From: Stomoxys calcitrans
Lineage: Eukaryota; Arthropoda; Insecta; Diptera; Muscidae
Direction of reading: 5' to 3'
Assembly: GCF_963082655.1 (NCBI RefSeq)
Contig: NC_081553.1
Location: 193,629,373 to 193,693,372, forward strand
Length of the DNA: 64,000 bases
Part shown: piece after piece, positions 1-10,310 of the stretch
Position numbering within the stretch: the first letter of the stretch is position 1
How the letters are laid out: each line of letters opens with the position of its first letter
The notes under the pieces: model-generated
The model's input: the letters and a program-made list of their open reading frames with translations, nothing else
Told to the model about the DNA's origin: nothing
The model's database searches: none
Translations under genes and position numbers: made by a program

Positions 1-97
1 TCTTTGATCTTAAACTTCAAACGAACAGCACTCATTGATATGTAAGAAGTTTGCCCCTGTTCCATAATGGAATGTGCATGGGCAAATTTGGATTTTT
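1..97 (+). repeat. SINE-A, 3' fragment
   Basis: This matches the 3' part of a tRNA-derived SINE seen more completely at 19230-19558, 54333-54648 and 60934-61190. The shared words are GCACTCATTGATATGT, GTTTGCCCCTGTTCC and GGAATGT.CATGGGCAAA. The head is cut off by the window edge. Confidence 0.75.
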
Positions 98-231
98 AGT
101 ATACCAGTCTCTTACAGTCACACAAAACAGCCTTTGACAAGTCTTGTCAATTCTATAAGGCCCCTCTAAAGCTTTTCTGCCTAAGAGATGACTGAATGGA
201 ATGCATGACCCTATACTTATACAAAACCCGT

Positions 232-334
232 CAATTCCATGGCAGCCGGTTGTACGTACCGGATTGGCCCGATAGAGTCTTTCATCGGCAAGGGCTGCCA
301 CCTCAGTGTACAACACACTGCTAGAACAACAACA
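232..334 (+). mobile_element. 103-bp CAA-tailed retroelement, copy 1
   Basis: The element runs from CAATTCCATGGCAGCC to a tail CTGCTAGAACAACAAC. It is flanked by near-perfect 11-bp direct repeats (ACAAAACCCGT at 221-231, ACAAAACGCGT at 335-345). A second copy at 49593-49696, in the opposite orientation, starts at the same point and has its own 12-bp target duplication, so this is probably a complete short retroelement and not a random 5' truncation. It can fold: GGCAGCC pairs with GGCTGCC and encloses the hairpins GGT..ACC and CCGAT..ATCGG. No pol III A or B box is evident. The tail resembles that of the jockey-type LINE ending at 1623. Confidence 0.65.
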
Positions 335-345
335 ACAAAACGCGT

Positions 346-1017
346 TGTTCGGGGAGTTGACGTACGAATCTACCCTGACCCGTATAATGCCATACATCGC
401 ACTCCCAATGTTACTGACTATCCATCTCGTTTCCAACCTATCAACCATAGAATTGAACTCATTCCCATTCTATGAAGTACGCCACCTTAAAATCCAAACC
501 AGCACGTTTCTTAGAATATGTGCCTCAACAAAGCCAGAATTGAAACTCTGTTATCAGATTAAAATCTCCATCACCAAGTGGAAAATGGAAGCCCTCTTAA
601 ACGTTCTGCTAACCAGCATACAGCATAAGCTTAAAATGACGACGTACTACAGCATGATCCAGCTCTAAACTGTGTCATGCGTGGATTATGTAAGGCAACG
701 AGGAGACACCACAGGAAAACAATGAAACAACAAGGGCAGAGCCGGCACCCTATACAAATTGGGACTTTCAGTTCCAGTTTGTGTGGTCTTCATCGTTAAC
801 ATGAAAAGCTCAGCTAAGAGAAACTTTTTTGGGATCAGACCACCTACCAACAATTCTCACCATCGATCGATCAGCCGACTTCATAACCTCCGAACGCCGG
901 ACGTTAATCAATCTGAAGAAGGCCGATTAGGCCCCTCGAATGTGCTAGTTGCTGCGAGAAAATTCCGAGACATGATAAAAGCAGAAGCCGATCGCTTTTT
1001 ACCCTCTGCTTTTAGCC
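346..1017. other. no recognisable gene
   Basis: The open frames here (306-668 and 759-1058 on the plus strand) show no family resemblance I can name. The last part, upstream of 1018, may be decayed 5' sequence of the adjoining LINE. Confidence 0.4.
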
Positions 1018-1623
1018 TTCCATCAGGAGACAAAGATCCTACCAGTGCGAAGACATAACTACATGCTGTCTAAGCAATACCTTTTGGGCTGTTATCGCAG
1101 AGACCATCCAACATATCATCTTGTGGACAGATATCCACCGCCCAGAAGCCTTAAGGTAGATCTACGTGATTTAGAGCGTGAGGTTCAGCGCTACAAGAGA
1201 GAACCTCTAGATCAAGCGGCATATCAAGCAGGTGTAGACAACATTCATGCTGACACGGTAGCAAATGCGTTAAATAGCTACCGGGTGAATGTAGTTCTTG
1301 TAAAACGACCGCCTCCCATTGCATCAGAAGAAATTGACCTCCCCCAGCAAACCAGAGTAGTTCTTTCTCAATTACCTTCCGGCAGATGTAGCCGCCTCAA
1401 CTCCTGCAGAGTAAGAATTGATGCCGACGTGCAAGATGTATGTCCTGAATGTGACCAGGGACCTCAAGACACACCTCACCTGTTAAACTGCCCAGCCAGA
1501 CCCACTGGACCCAGATCCCTCTGGACGCACCCCATCTTAGTCGCTGAGTTCCTGGATCTGGACACTCAACAGAATCAAGCAGAGGAAAGATAGAACATAA
1601 CAAACTGCTACAACAACAACAAC
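1018..1623 (+). mobile_element. jockey-clade LINE, 3' end of the reverse transcriptase ORF
   Basis: This is the C-terminal end of the second ORF of a jockey-type non-LTR retrotransposon, 5'-truncated. The usable frame runs through the GTG at 1045 to a stop at 1591-1593. Upstream of 1045 it reads ILPVRRHNYMLSKQ, the conserved post-polymerase segment of fly jockey-type RTs, followed by LLGCYRR, a proline-rich PPP motif, IHADTV, a QTRVVLSQL.SG.CSRLNS segment and a terminal zinc-finger-like C-x2-C-x8-H-x3-C (about 1441-1491). After the stop there is a short 3' UTR ending in ACTGCTACAACAACAAC (to about 1623). The polymerase palm with the YADD box is absent, so the copy is dead. The tail matches that of the 103-bp elements. 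The family call is firm at clade level; the exact family name is not known. Confidence 0.85.
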
Positions 1624-1699
1624 GATTATTTTCGTAGCATGGTATTTCACAAAAAGCTCTTTAATTGTCGAAAATAAATATTCAAAGGATAATTTTGTT

Positions 1700-1734
1700 C
1701 CAAGACTCAGCCGAGCGGGCCCGGTTCAGCTAGT
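1700..1734 (+). repeat. Helitron-like 3' terminus (CTAGT end)
   Basis: The palindrome CGGGCCCG is followed after a few bases by CAGCTAGT and then T. The same end is at 38848-38882 (plus) and, inverted, at 19067-19110. A GC-rich palindrome just before CTAGT, next to T, is the usual Helitron 3' end. No rolling-circle Rep/helicase gene is visible. Confidence 0.5.
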
Positions 1735-1773
1735 TTATTACAAAGACTATTCTTTCGACAACTCAATACTCAC

Positions 1774-1965
1774 CATCTCGGGAAGTTTGTTCTTTTCGTA
1801 TAGACTCCTTTGTACATTGTATTTTAGTATTTAATCGATCTAATGCTTGTATACTGGAGGTTCTTTCGTGACGACGATGGTGTTTCTTACTGCTACCATC
1901 CAAATGGCCGCCGGCAGCATCCAAATCGTCCGAGGCAAAAGATTGATAGCAAATATCCTCATTGC
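1774..1965 (-). CDS. dmtn: dementin/TMCC-family protein, coding exon 2
   Basis: Internal coding exon of 192 bp on the minus strand. The acceptor is strong (pyrimidine tract, then CCTATTAG before 1965) and the donor is consensus (GATG/GTGAGT; last exon base 1774). It enters and leaves in phase 1, and joining to 2063-2510 restores a glycine codon. The translation contains an acidic SFASDD segment, a basic KKHHRRHER patch, then IQALDRLNTKIQCTKESIR and KEQTSRDG. The last part matches the start of the TMCC coiled-coil domain, in which vertebrate TMCC proteins carry an EQTSRDGNVAEYLKL-type sequence. TMCC proteins are ER-membrane coiled-coil proteins; the fly member is dementin (CG1021), related to human TMCC2. 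The rest of the coiled coil and the C-terminal membrane segments must lie beyond the left edge. The name rests on one short conserved segment. Confidence 0.72.
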
Positions 1966-2062
1966 CTAATAGGAATACACAAAAGAAACAAAAAGAGAGA
2001 GAACAGATTAAAAATGGCTAAAATTATGCAATTTTTTGGTGGGTATGGAACTGCAACTTTAC

Positions 2063-2510
2063 CTGACAGCCGTGTATCGTCTATGGCACCACCCGTAACA
2101 CCGGCACTACTTAAACCTATATCCATATTAGTCAAATCACCACCCACCAAACCAACACCTCCCAGAGGTATACCACCACCTATGGCTCCATAGGCCAAGA
2201 GGCCACCTTGATCGGAGCCATGAGTACGCGCATGCGTGCGATTGCGATCACGACTGCGTCGATGTGAAGGCGATTGACTGCGAAAGCCACGAAATGGTGT
2301 AACGCCCACCACTCCGCCACTGCCTATGCTACCGGTCATGGTTGTGGCAGCGGTATTGCTGTTGCCACTGGACGCCGCTGCCGCCGCCGCTGCTGCTGCA
2401 GAGGATGATGTTTGTGAAGTAAATGCTGCCGCAGCTGATGTCGATGAGTCGGCACTCTCACCGCGATGATGATCACGCTCTCGCTCTCTGGACACTGTTG
2501 TTGTATTCAT
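2063..2510 (-). CDS. dmtn: dementin/TMCC-family protein, first coding exon
   Basis: The ATG is at 2510-2508 and the exon ends at 2063 with the consensus donor TCAG/GTAAAG. The intron to exon 2 is only 97 bp. The 149 codons encode a low-complexity, probably disordered N-terminus: RERERDHHRGE, an alanine/serine-rich run with nine consecutive alanines, a basic SRDRNRTHARTHG segment, then a glycine-rich stretch and DDTRLS. The frame stays open past the donor for another 34 codons, but that tail is hydrophobic intron sequence and should not be counted as protein. The start is inferred: it is the first ATG of the frame and follows an A-rich untranslated stretch. A TATA-like TTATAAG lies at about 2596-2602, some 90 bp upstream on the minus strand. 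Poly-alanine N-termini evolve quickly, so identification depends on the junction with exon 2. Confidence 0.7.
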
Positions 2511-3959
2511 GCGAAAATTTGTTTGTTTGTTTGGTTTTTAATGTAAGCTCACAATATCTATTTATTTGTTTCTTTGTTTGTCTATTTGATTTCTTATAAA
2601 AGTCGAATTTGTAGCCGTTAATCACAAAACAAAAAAATTGAAATTTGCTCTCTTTTTGGAGTTTTTAATTTCCGATTGTTGTTGCTTGTTTTTACTTTTG
2701 AATGGGAGTAGGTTGGTTTTTTAAAGCATAACGAACTTAAAACCCTGTTTGTTTTATTTTGGGTTTAAGAAGTATCATAGTATCTAAGAGAGATGTGATA
2801 AAGCACATTTAAATGTATGTAGGTGATAGATATATAGAAGAAAAAAAGCACGGTGATAGAAATTTAAACGATAGATAGAGAGAGAGACAAACAATCAAAG
2901 CGAAAAACAACACTGAAACGTGATAACTAAAATCACTTTTAATAACATTTTCAAAGCATATTTTTAGGCTTTACGATAATAAACACACACGAAGAAAAGA
3001 GAGAGAGAGATATAGTGAGAAAAAAATTGCTAACTGTCAAACATAAACACAAATTTTACAAAAGTCTCTGTGTTTAATGCCACAATGTGAGAAGAAAGTT
3101 AAGGTGAGCACGCGTAGATTTGTAGATTTTGAATTCTTTTCTTTTGCAGTTTGTTGTTTTTTCTTTTTTAAATTAATGCAAACTAATTTCGTTTATATGT
3201 GTGTATGTGTGTTTAATGAAATTGTTCTTGTTTATTCTCTATAAACTGCACAATGGTGAGTGTGAGTGCTGTTGTGTTGTCCTTGTGATGACCCTCTTGC
3301 TTTCTTGTTTTATGAAGCTGTGTGATAAAAGAATTGATGATAGAAGAGAAAACATTGAGAAAAATATATGAAAAACATAACAAAAAATTGTTCAACATAT
3401 AATGCACAATAACATAGGGAATACAAAAACAAAACAGGCACAAAAGCAACTAAATAATAAATGTTATATCTAAACGAGTATCAACTATTGGTAGTTTGGA
3501 TGTTAGTAGGTTTGGGTAGTTCTTAAACGAACTAGTTCAATTGATCGAGACATTGCAAGGAACGAATGAGCGCACCAATCAGTATTGAGATTTATTTTGA
3601 GAGCCCAAAATAAGTGAGATATTCGGAATTATGGAATTACAAATTTGGGTGATGGTATTTGCCAGAGAAATCTCAACCCAAAATAGATTTTGTGCTCTCA
3701 GGCAAAACTTTGGCTTAAGTATAGTTTACGGGAAATATCGCAAAAAATAAAATGACTCGGGGGTCATTTGTAACTATATAAAAAGCCTTTTCCGCTTTTT
3801 TCATTGTATTCGTCATACTCGTGTTGTACGCAAAGTTTCCTTTAATTTGAGTATCATATTGTCTACATTCTTTACAGTTTCACTTAATGAGGAGGAAGCC
3901 CCGTTTTGGGGCCCGCAGACCTGAGCCCCAAATAACGGGCATCATATTCACATTCATGT
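2511..3959. other. 5' flank of dmtn exon 1, no gene seen
   Basis: AT-rich sequence with GA and TG runs, probably the 5' UTR and promoter region or an intron of the minus-strand gene. A TATA-like ACTATATAAAAAGCC lies on the plus strand at about 3773-3787, but no frame follows it that I can support. Confidence 0.35.
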
Positions 3960-4172
3960 GGTCATTTTAGGGGGTTATGCAAAATTGGATTTTTATGCCA
4001 TTTTCACCGCAAACTGCACTTTTGCCAAAACTCTTTATCCAGTGTCCTTAACAGTATGTAACCATAACCGAAGACCAAAATTAACATGGTGAGCAAATAC
4101 GTCCTATTTGGGGGTTGTTATGGGATTGAGACGTCCCCCAGACAGTTGGTCCCGAATGTTTATATCAAATTC
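3960..4172 (-). repeat. CTAGT-ended family, part 1 of a split copy
   Basis: Contains the family words AAATACGTCCTATTTGGGGG and CAGTTGGTCCCGAATGTTTATATCAAATTCGTAGTCTT. It continues at 5336 after an inserted LINE. Confidence 0.6.
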
Positions 4173-5335
4173 GTAGTCTTTAGGTTAGGTAACCTTAAAG
4201 TGGCAGACTTCCATCAGACTCATTTAGACGTTATCTTCCTTTGTGATACCACAGGAACAGAAGAAGGAAGATGTCTTCTAGTTCCTACCGTTAAACCATC
4301 CAGATCGATTTAAAAAACCCAATAACATGCTAATGTTCACATCAGTGAAACTCTTTCTGACTGCTAGTGCGGGACACACATACAGAAAGTGTTAGTCTCT
4401 TCTTCTTCGATGTCCTCACAGCTTCTGCAAAAGTCGTTGATGGCAACCTTCAGCCTGTTTTCAGCATGTTTTCCGATTAGACAGTGACCTGTCATGACAG
4501 ACACAATGACTGAGACGTCTGTTCTAGCGAATGACAGCAAAACGGTAGACCTCTTCAAGTCTAGATCAATACACATAGTTTTGGAATGTTCACAGCCCCC
4601 TCTTTATGATCATCTATAAATCGTTGTCCCTCGGGCCTGGTCCTGAAAACTTAGCTTACATGTCGCTAGAGGCATACCCACAGATTCCAGTATCCCTGGA
4701 ATGTGTAGGGTTGTTCCTAGTCTCGCAAGCTCGTCCGCTTTACAATTCCTTGGGATATCTCAGTGGCCCGGCACCAAGAACAGTTAAATATTGAACTATT
4801 CAGCCATCTCACTGAGAGATCTGCGACAGTCGAGGGCGGTTTTTGATTTAAGAAATATTTAGGATTTATTAGCGGCTGGCTGTCTGAGAAGATATTTATG
4901 CCAATAGTCGTTATGACATTATAACTTAGCCATTCCACCACTTCTTTAATTGCAAGGATCTCCGCTTGATACACATATGTAGCTGTAACCTTTTCGATAT
5001 GACCAGTTCTAGATCTTTAAAGTACACCTTAAAGCCCACCTTGTTGTCTAGTTTGAAACTATCCGTATAAAAGTCTTTGTAACTTCTGTTACCAGGGATG
5101 TAGTAGTTCCATCAGGAATAGTGGTACAGTACTTTTTATCAGAAAGCGGCTCAGGTAGGGTGTAACCCACACTGCCTGGAACATCGGATATTGTATCAAG
5201 GATAACACAGTATCCGTGGCCGCCACATGACCAATGAGAAAGCTCCCTTAACCTCACGGCAGTGGTCGGTGCAATACGTCTAGCCACAATGTCCAGAGGC
5301 ATAAGATGTAGCATTAAGATTCTAGGTATACTACC
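4173..5335 (-). mobile_element. RNase H-bearing LINE (I/LOA-like), copy A
   Basis: A 5'-truncated non-LTR retrotransposon on the minus strand, broken by frameshifts and stops. In coding order the fragments are: a post-polymerase segment (MLHLMPLDIVARR, near 5320-5280), an RNase H domain (YQAEILAIKEVVEWL and GINIFSDSQP, near 4970-4870, followed by a VPGH-type region on other frames), then a C-terminal cysteine region (SCEDIEEEE, near 4400). The 3' UTR contains TGTGGTATCACAA, GTCTAAATGAGTCTG and a tail of ACCTAACC type (about 4180). Clade-level assignment follows from an RNase H domain downstream of the RT. It is inserted in the CTAGT-ended repeat, whose halves lie at 3960-4172 and 5336-6060. 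Confidence 0.75.
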
Positions 5336-6060
5336 AAATACATTTCTTTTGAGCCCCATATTTCCATAGACGGCAACCACGTCCGGTTTGGGTTTTTTTT
5401 TGGGAATAGGGAGGCCACTCAGTGACTTGGCCCTGAAAATATATGTCAGATTCGTGTTCCATTCTAAAATACCTCTAATCTGAGGCCCATATTGCAATGG
5501 TCTCCAAATACGTCCTATTTAGGTGAAGTTATAGAGGTTGGGTAGCCCCATAGACACTTTTTCCCGAATATTGATGTCGGGTTCGTGCTTTACTCCCAAG
5601 GACCTTTCACTTGGGTCCCATATAGCCATGGTCGCAAATTTGGGGAGGGACGGCTCCCCAAACACTTGGTCTCACATTTGGATATCAGATTCGTATTCTA
5701 CTCGCAAATACCTTTCATTTGAGTCTATATTGCCATGGGCGGTAAATATGTCCGATTTAGGGTGGCCCCCCAAACACTTGGTCCCACATTTGGATATCAG
5801 ATTCGTATTCTATTCGAAAATACCTTTCATTTGAGCCTCATATTATCGTGATTGGTCAATATATATATTTAGTAGGTTTTGGGGTGAGACGGCCCCCCTA
5901 GGTACCCCATCCGAAATTTGGATACCAAATTTTTGTTTTTAGGTTAATCTAAGAGAACACACAAAACCGCACCACCCATCTTCGAGATCTGGCATTTCTA
6001 AAAATTAAGGTAAGGGGAAGGGTCCGCCCCCCTTCAGGTATCAAAAATAAAGTATTCTAT
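5336..6060 (-). repeat. CTAGT-ended family, part 2 of a split copy
   Basis: Contains tandem units of roughly 110-150 bp. TTGGATATCAGATTCGTATT occurs at about 5679 and 5791, each followed by the word CCTTTCATTTGAG. The unit is the reverse complement of the ACTCAAATGAAAGG units at 36580 and 38379. Confidence 0.6.
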
Positions 6061-7860
6061 TTTCACCACGGGTTCATAATTGATTTTCATATATAAAATT
6101 TTTTCAAAATTTTATTTTTTTAGAATATTTTTTCAAAATAATTCAAAACTTGATTTTTGCAAAAAATATCACATTTTGTTTTTATAGAAAATTGTTTCAA
6201 AATTTTATTTTTATAGAAAATCTTGTTGAAAATTTTTGCTGAAAATTTTGTTTTTATGGCAAATTTCTTCAAAATTTTATTTTTATAGATAATTTTTTTT
6301 TAATTTCAAAACTTTATTTTTATATAAAATTGTCTCAAAAAATTTTTTTAAGAAAATTTTCTCAAAATATTTTTATTGAAATTTTTTTCAAAAAAAATTT
6401 TTTTAATTGAAAATTTTCTCAAAAATTATTATTTTTATTGAAAATTTTCTCGAATTTTTTTTATAGAAAAATTTCTCAAAATTTTTTTCATAGACCGATT
6501 CATTTAAGCAGCAATTCATTTAAGATTTAAGCATTTTTTACACATATGCATGGTATAACAATTTTATTTTCATAAAATGATTTTGTTTTTTTATAGTTTC
6601 ACCCTGTATAACAGTTTTATAACAGTTATATAAAACTGTTATACATTTGTAAAATGCCAGAAAAAAATGTTCTATATAGTAAAAAGCTTCTATTTAATTT
6701 TTGACATCACGTTATTCTGACTTTGTAAATCGTTAACTCAAAACTGTTATACAACAAAAACGCTGGTTGTTTGGGAATTTAGAATCGAAATTAGTTTGCA
6801 TAAAATCAAGGGTTTATTGGCTTTAAAGACCGACCCATCATTTAAGCCCATGTTTGGTTTTCATATATAAAATACATACATATGCATAGTATAACAGTTT
6901 TCTTTGTTTTGACTTCTTTTCCTATATACATTTTTACAGAAAATTTTGCAAAAAATTTATTTTTAAAAAAAATTTGTTTTTATAGAAAATTGTTTAAAAA
7001 TTAAAAAATATGTCAAAATTAATTTTTTTTAATAGAAAATTTTGCTTAAAAATTAGTTTTTTTTTCAAAAAATTTTAATTTTCTCAAAATGTTATTTTTA
7101 TAGAAAATTTACTCAAAATTTTATTTTTATAGAAAATTTTTCAAAATTTTATTTTTATAGAAAATTTTTCAAAATTTTATTTAAAAAAAATTCAAAATTT
7201 TATTTAAAAAAAAAATCAGAATTTTATTTTTACAGAAAATTTTTTTTAAAATTTTATTTTTATAGAAAATTTTCTCACAATTCCATGTTAATGGAAAATT
7301 TTTTTTATTTTATTTTTATAGAAAATTTTGTCAAATTTTATTTTTATAGAAAATTTTGTCAAATTTTGTTTTTATAGAAAATTTTGCCAAATTTTATTTT
7401 TATAGAAAATTTTGTCAAATTTTATTTTTATAGAAAAATTTTATTTTTATCCAAAATTTTGCCAAAATTTTATTTTTATAGAAAATTTTCTCAAAATTTT
7501 GTTTTTACAGAAAATTTTCTCAAAATTTTATTTTTATAGAACATTTTGTCAAATTGTTATGTTTATAGAAAATTTTGTGAAAATGTTATTTTTATAGAAA
7601 ATTTTGTTAAAATTTATTTTTATAGAAAATTTTGTGAAGTTTTTTTTTTTATAGAAAATTTTGAACTTTTATTTTTAAAGAAATTATTCTGACAAAATTT
7701 TATTTTTATAATTTTTTTTTTATTTGAGTTTTTTTTAGAATATTAAGTCAAAATTTAATTTATGCGGAAAATTTTTGTTTAAGGAAAATTTTTTCAAAAT
7801 TTTATTCTTAAAGAAAAAATTTTTAAATTTTTTGTTTAAGTGTTTTATTTCCCTTCTTGT
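6061..7860. repeat. 28-bp AT-rich tandem repeat
   Basis: Units of the type TTTTATTTTTATAGAAAA plus TTTTGTCAAA repeat with a 28-bp period; GAAAATTTTGTC/GCC starts at 7321, 7349, 7377 and 7405. The array is degenerate to the left and interrupted near 6480-6900. Small open frames inside it (7412-7597) only reflect the repeat. The reverse-complement unit occurs at 9086-9290 and 9590-9805. Confidence 0.8.
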
Positions 7861-8238
7861 TCCACCCAAACTACCATGTTGACATAAAATTTTTTCTGGA
7901 AAGTAATATTTCCTATAATTAAGTAACAAAAAAATTAACAAATGAGTAATTTACAAAATGAATTACAAGGAATGAATGAGTGATTGATGGATGTGCATGA
8001 TGGGATTTGAGAGAGATAGAGAAAGTGGACAGGAAGTATAATTTACAAAAAAAACTACCAATTATCGAAAAATAAAAAAAAACGAAGAATCCAAATTGAA
8101 ATTGAAACTAACTACAGCTACAAATTCCAACTATTCATAAAGAAGTGGGATTAATGGATATAATGGCAGCAGGGGCCCAATTAATTGAGCCTACTGCTAC
8201 AAACTCTTCTAACTACTCGTAGGCAGGGTCTTACTTAC
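7861..8238. other. intron-like sequence, no gene
   Basis: AT-rich single-copy-looking sequence directly downstream (minus strand) of the exon at 8239-8425. Confidence 0.35.
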
Positions 8239-8425
8239 TTTGTTCCGTGCTGCGTGAGGCGGATGGAGATCTGCTTGCTGTGCGCAAGAGCAACACACTT
8301 CCGGTTCTCGATTGAGAAAATAATTGTGGTTGCTGCTGCTGCTGTTGCAAGGGCAATGGTTGCAATGGCAACAATTGATCTTTGGATAACTGACTACCGC
8401 CACCAAGATGTGAGCCACCATCCAT
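8239..8425 (-). CDS. alternative first coding exon, probably of dmtn
   Basis: The frame opens at the ATG at 8425 on the minus strand, encodes 62 residues and ends in phase 1 at a consensus donor (GAACAAA/GTAAGTAAG; last exon base 8239). Past the donor it hits a stop within two codons. The peptide has a glycine-rich start (MDGGSHLGGGS), a leucine/glutamine run with six glutamines, then RTGSVLLLRTASRSPSASRS, a serine/arginine segment. The phase equals that of exon 2063-2510, so it can splice to exon 1774-1965 and form a serine codon at the junction. That would give dmtn a second N-terminus from an upstream promoter. Glutamine runs and strong donors can arise by chance, and no transcript is available here. 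Confidence 0.5.
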
Positions 8426-9085
8426 TATTTGTTGTTGGTCTTTTCAAAGTCTCTGTGGGCAATAGAAAAAATGAAAGACAAAATGGGACATGACAGCCAG
8501 TCCAGTCCAGTCCAGCTATGGATTAGTTTCTTAAATGCAGTCGCTTTTTACTTCCACAGCAAACACATTTGGTTGGGTTTGTCAACCAGCAATCACCACT
8601 CTATGTTCTGAAAATAAATGAAAAAGAAGAAGAAAAATGTAAATAAAATGCCTATCAACATGTGGAAAATTTTACTAAAGCTTATGGACAAATTGCCTCA
8701 AGATTATGACAATGCTATACACCCCAGCCTCTTCCCCGTATCGCATATTCATATAGACAATGATGCTGATTCAAAAGATTACCCACCAAACACTGAGAGA
8801 TTTCAAAATGAAGAAGAATAGAAAAATTGAATTATTGTTCGTAGATTTAAATTGAAATTTGAATATGAATAATAGTTTTAAGTTAGCTGTGTGGCAGGCA
8901 TGTAGTTTGAGAACTCTGGGTGGTCAGGATGGCGTGCAGTTGTTGTTGTGCATATAAATATATACAAAACGTTTTAATTGAAATATAAATAAATTTAATC
9001 AGCATAAATTGTATGTGTGAGCCGGAAAAAAAACATCCATTGTAATTTAAAAATACAACAAAACATTATTGCTACACCGCAAAAG
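8426..9085. other. 5' flank of the 8239-8425 exon, no gene
   Basis: Contains a short direct repeat of CCAGT at about 8499-8513 and otherwise AT-rich unique sequence. No promoter motif is clear enough to name. Confidence 0.35.
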
Positions 9086-9290
9086 TACAGTGAAAATATT
9101 TGACAAAATTTTTTATAAATTTAAATTTACGCAAAATATATATATTTATATTTTATAAATTAAAATTTACACAAAATTTTTATAAATTTAAATTTATACG
9201 AAATTTTTATAAAAATAATATTTTTGACAAAATTTCCTATAAAAATAAAATTGTGACAAAACTTTCTTTAAAACATTTTTTTTATTTTTT
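9086..9290. repeat. 28-bp AT-rich repeat, inverted orientation
   Basis: TTTGACAAAATTT and TATAAA-type units, the reverse complement of the 6061-7860 array. Confidence 0.6.
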
Positions 9291-9292
9291 TT

Positions 9293-9560
9293 GTTGTTTC
9301 TCTTTCGAGACGAGCTCATTGATCAATGATGTAACTGGAAAAGGAAAGCCAAAGATAGCAACACACACCAACCAATATGGGACGCGTTTCGGTCTTTGGT
9401 TAGAAGACTTTTCAACCATATTAGGTGTGATGGCTTCAAGGGCCGTGCATGGGACGAAACGCGTCCCATAGTGGTTGGTCTGTGTTGCTATCTTTGGTTT
9501 TCCTTTTCTATTTGCATCTCCGATCATTGAGCTCGTCTCGAAAGAGAAACAAACAAAAAT
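9293..9560. repeat. fold-back repeat with GAGCTC arms
   Basis: Two inverted arms of about 100 bp surround a loop of about 60 bp. The left arm begins TTTCTCTTTCGAGACGAGCTC and ends GGGACGCGTTTCG; the right arm reads CGAAACGCGTCCC through GAGCTCGTCTCGAAAGAGAAA. The arms are similar, not identical. Single arms recur at 20126-20245 and 34268-34350. No coding capacity is visible. Confidence 0.7.
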
Positions 9561-9589
9561 TGTAAAATTTAATGTTCTCACCCTAACAG

Positions 9590-9805
9590 ACAAAAAAATT
9601 AAAATTAAAATTTTAATAACATTTTGACAAAATGTTCTATATAAATAAAATTTTTACAAAATTTCCTATAAAAATAAAAATTTGACAAAATTTTCTATAA
9701 AAATAAAATTTTCACAAAATTTTCTCTAAAAATAAAATTTGGACAAAATTTTCTCTAACAATAAAATTTTGACAAAATTTTTTATAAAAATAAAATTTTG
9801 ACAAA
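9590..9805. repeat. 28-bp AT-rich repeat, inverted orientation
   Basis: Repeats of AAAATAAAATTTTGACAAAA plus TTTTCTAT with a period near 28 bp, on the other side of the fold-back at 9293-9560. Confidence 0.7.
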
Positions 9806-9949
9806 CCATCCCCCTTACCCTAATTTTAAGTAACGCCAGATCTCGGAGATTGCTGGCGCTCTTTAAGCGAAATTTTTTGTCCAAAAATTTGGTATCCAAG
9901 TTTCGGATGGGGTACCTAGGGGGGCCACGCTACCCCCAAAACATAACAA

Positions 9950-10001
<52 letters not shown>

Positions 10002-10310
10002 CAATCAGGACAATATGGGACTCAAATGAAAGGTTTGAAAACGTATCTGATGTCCCATTCTCGGACCAAGTATTTGGGGGACCACCCCAACCCACAAAAC
10101 ACCCCTAAATTGGACATATTTGCATACCATGGCAATATGGGGTCAAATTAAAGGTATTTGCGAGTAGAATACGAATCTAATATGTAAATTTTGGACCAAG
10201 TTGCTGGGGGTCCACTTCCCCAAAACACCCCCCAAACAGGACTTATTTACTGGTCATGACAATATGGGGCTTAAATAAATGGTACTTGAGTGTAGAATAC
10301 GAATCTGATC
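9806..10310 (+). repeat. CTAGT-ended family copy
   Basis: Family words ATATGGGACTCAAATGAAAGG (cf. 38368) and GAATACGAATCTGAT occur in about three units. A (TA)n microsatellite lies within at about 9950-9998. Confidence 0.6.
9950..9998. repeat. (TA)n microsatellite
   Basis: Almost uninterrupted TA dinucleotides with one ACATA break. Confidence 0.9.

Noticed and set aside
1959..2062. C-terminal extension of the first dmtn exon
   Set aside because: The hydrophobic tail lies beyond a consensus donor and is the 97-bp intron plus the start of the exon acceptor region.
3765..3800. TATA-box promoter on the plus strand
   Set aside because: The TATATAAAAAG motif is good, but no coding frame or repeat LTR follows, so I left it as a remark only.
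7412..7597. Phenylalanine/isoleucine-rich ORF
   Set aside because: It is read through the 28-bp AT repeat.
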